A DNA stretch of 64,000 nucleotides from Photobacterium profundum. GTDB lineage: Bacteria > Pseudomonadota > Gammaproteobacteria > Enterobacterales > Vibrionaceae. The stretch lies in the NCBI RefSeq assembly GCF_003026285.1, contig NZ_PYOD01000003.1, positions 496,001 through 560,000 on the forward strand, written 5' to 3'. Made by a program: the position numbers and the translations under genes. Positions 63,319 through 64,000 of this stretch are shown in pieces. Positions within the stretch are counted from its first letter, which is position 1, and each line of letters opens with the position of its first letter. The notes under the pieces were generated by a model, which was not told the DNA's origin, searched no databases, and saw only the letters and a list, made by a program, of their open reading frames with translations.

Positions 63319-63840
63319 TTAGTTAAACAATTGTGCTGTGAATTTTTCAACTGGTTCAGGAAGAAGATCCTGCGGGTGATCACCACCAAATGTTACTATC
63401 CCACTTTTTCCATCAACAACAGCTGATTTAATCTCGGTTTGAGTATCTACATCTATGACTGCAATTTTGACCGTTACCTTATCAGGTTTAGCTGACCATT
63501 CTGTTGCTCGATCTTCCCAATGCATTATTGTGGGATAAAATAAATAATCGTATCCACCACGCTTTGCTGAATTTAAAGCCTCAGGGAATAACTCTGGCTT
63601 CCCTGCAATCTCAACGTTATGTAACCTTTTAATTAAGCTAGTTTGAATAGTCTGACTTAACATCATTCCAGAACCATTATAATGATGGTTACCATATGAA
63701 CCATCTTTCGACAGAGCAATATAAACGGATTGTGTTGAATTGATTGTTGTCGTTATATTCGATTCAGTAACATTTAAACTATGTGAATCAGCACACCCCC
63801 ATAGTGATGCTAAACACACTGCCATAATAATTTTTTTCAT
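63319..63840 (-). CDS. DUF4823-like lipoprotein (cassette)
   Basis: 173 residues with a lipobox (SLWGCAD, Cys at about 16). The body has YDYLFYPTIMHWEDRATEWSAKPDKVTV, typical of DUF4823-type outer-membrane or periplasmic lipoproteins. GAGGG lies 5 nt before the ATG. Function unknown. Confidence 0.8.
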   Translation of the reverse strand: MKKIIMAVCLASLWGCADSHSLNVTESNITTTINSTQSVYIALSKDGSYGNHHYNGSGMMLSQTIQTSLIKRLHNVEIAGKPELFPEALNSAKRGGYDYLFYPTIMHWEDRATEWSAKPDKVTVKIAVIDVDTQTEIKSAVVDGKSGIVTFGGDHPQDLLPEPVEKFTAQLFN

Positions 63841-63866
63841 ATACCCTCGATACTATAAAATAATGT

Positions 63867-63969
63867 ATAACGTCTAACATAAGTTGCACCACGGCTAATT
63901 CACCAAGCGCGCCGAACTCCATACCAAAACTGCGGAGTAAAACGTGTCAACTTCATGTTTTTGTTAGCT
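63867..63969 (-). repeat. attC site, second copy of the 59408 site
   Basis: Same sequence as 59408-59510 apart from the last base. It marks the 3' end of a second copy of the 59505 cassette. Confidence 0.92.
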
Positions 63970-64000
63970 CTCTTTCCCTTGAAGAAACAATGGCGAATCA
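63964..64000 (-). CDS. 3' end of a second copy of the anchored periplasmic protein
   Basis: The last 12 codons present (reading leftward to TAA at 63964-63966) match those of the 59505 gene, with Ser in place of the last Gly. The gene continues beyond the right edge of the window. Confidence 0.8.
   Translation of the reverse strand, partial: DSPLFLQGKES

Noticed and set aside
1..64000. tRNA, rRNA genes and CRISPR arrays
   Set aside because: No cloverleaf with conserved T-loop, no rRNA segment and no short regularly spaced repeats were seen; the spaced repeats at the right end are attC sites, not CRISPR.

Overview
The window looks like a stretch of a Vibrionaceae chromosome, most likely Photobacterium or a close relative. 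It is AT-rich and gamma-proteobacterial in gene content. It carries a CsrB-type RNA with a UvrY/VarA-type box, an OhrR/Ohr pair, PqiABC, an aromatic amino-acid catabolic block and, at the right end, a chromosomal integron cassette array with Vibrio-type attC sites. The genus is inferred from protein style and the array; no marker gene fixes the species.

Positions 1 to about 51,200 are mostly ordinary chromosome. From the left: a Zn/Cd/Pb P-type ATPase (cut by the window edge), class B acid phosphatase, the YlqF/RbgA GTPase, an MFS exporter, csrB (minus strand), and a hybrid histidine kinase divergent from a small phosphate-binding-like periplasmic protein and an outer-membrane barrel. The DNA between kinase and periplasmic gene carries a tandem duplication. 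Next come a ROK sugar kinase, an OhrR-like regulator divergent from a CurA-like reductase, and pqiABC. The aromatic block follows: phhAB divergent from hmgA, a fumarylacetoacetase gene, maiA and an acetoacetyl-CoA synthetase. hppD lies about 15 kb further on. Together they take phenylalanine through tyrosine and homogentisate to fumarate plus acetoacetyl-CoA; the tyrosine aminotransferase is not in the window. A perfectly spaced TyrR-type box lies between the two arms.

The middle holds a G3E GTPase next to a TldD/TldE-type pair, a two-gene unit behind a Fur-type box (helical-repeat protein plus a double ABC ATPase with no permease), periplasmic asparaginase, ohrR/ohr, an AraC regulator divergent from a YHS-domain protein, a thioesterase, a membrane/coiled-coil/winged-helix protein of unknown role, a ClsC-like phospholipase D protein and HppD. 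Then comes a two-gene electron-transfer unit (cytochrome b561-like plus EB_dh-type cytochrome c) behind a perfect FNR consensus box. CHAD protein, glutathione peroxidase, adenine/adenosine deaminase, an AI-2E family transporter and a DUF3087-type protein complete the core.

From about 51,960 to the right end is a cassette array. Its attC sites (about 65 to 125 bp) and nearly all genes are oriented on the minus strand, so the integrase and attI should lie beyond position 64,000 and the left edge is the distal, oldest end. Payloads include four GNAT acetyltransferases, a CsaA-like tRNA-binding protein, GrpB-like and YdeI-like proteins, lipoproteins and unknowns. The most striking are a complete panB (pantothenate synthesis) on the opposite strand, an apparently gene-less mini-cassette, a remnant of a tyrosine recombinase, and a cassette whose copy reappears at the right edge of the window.
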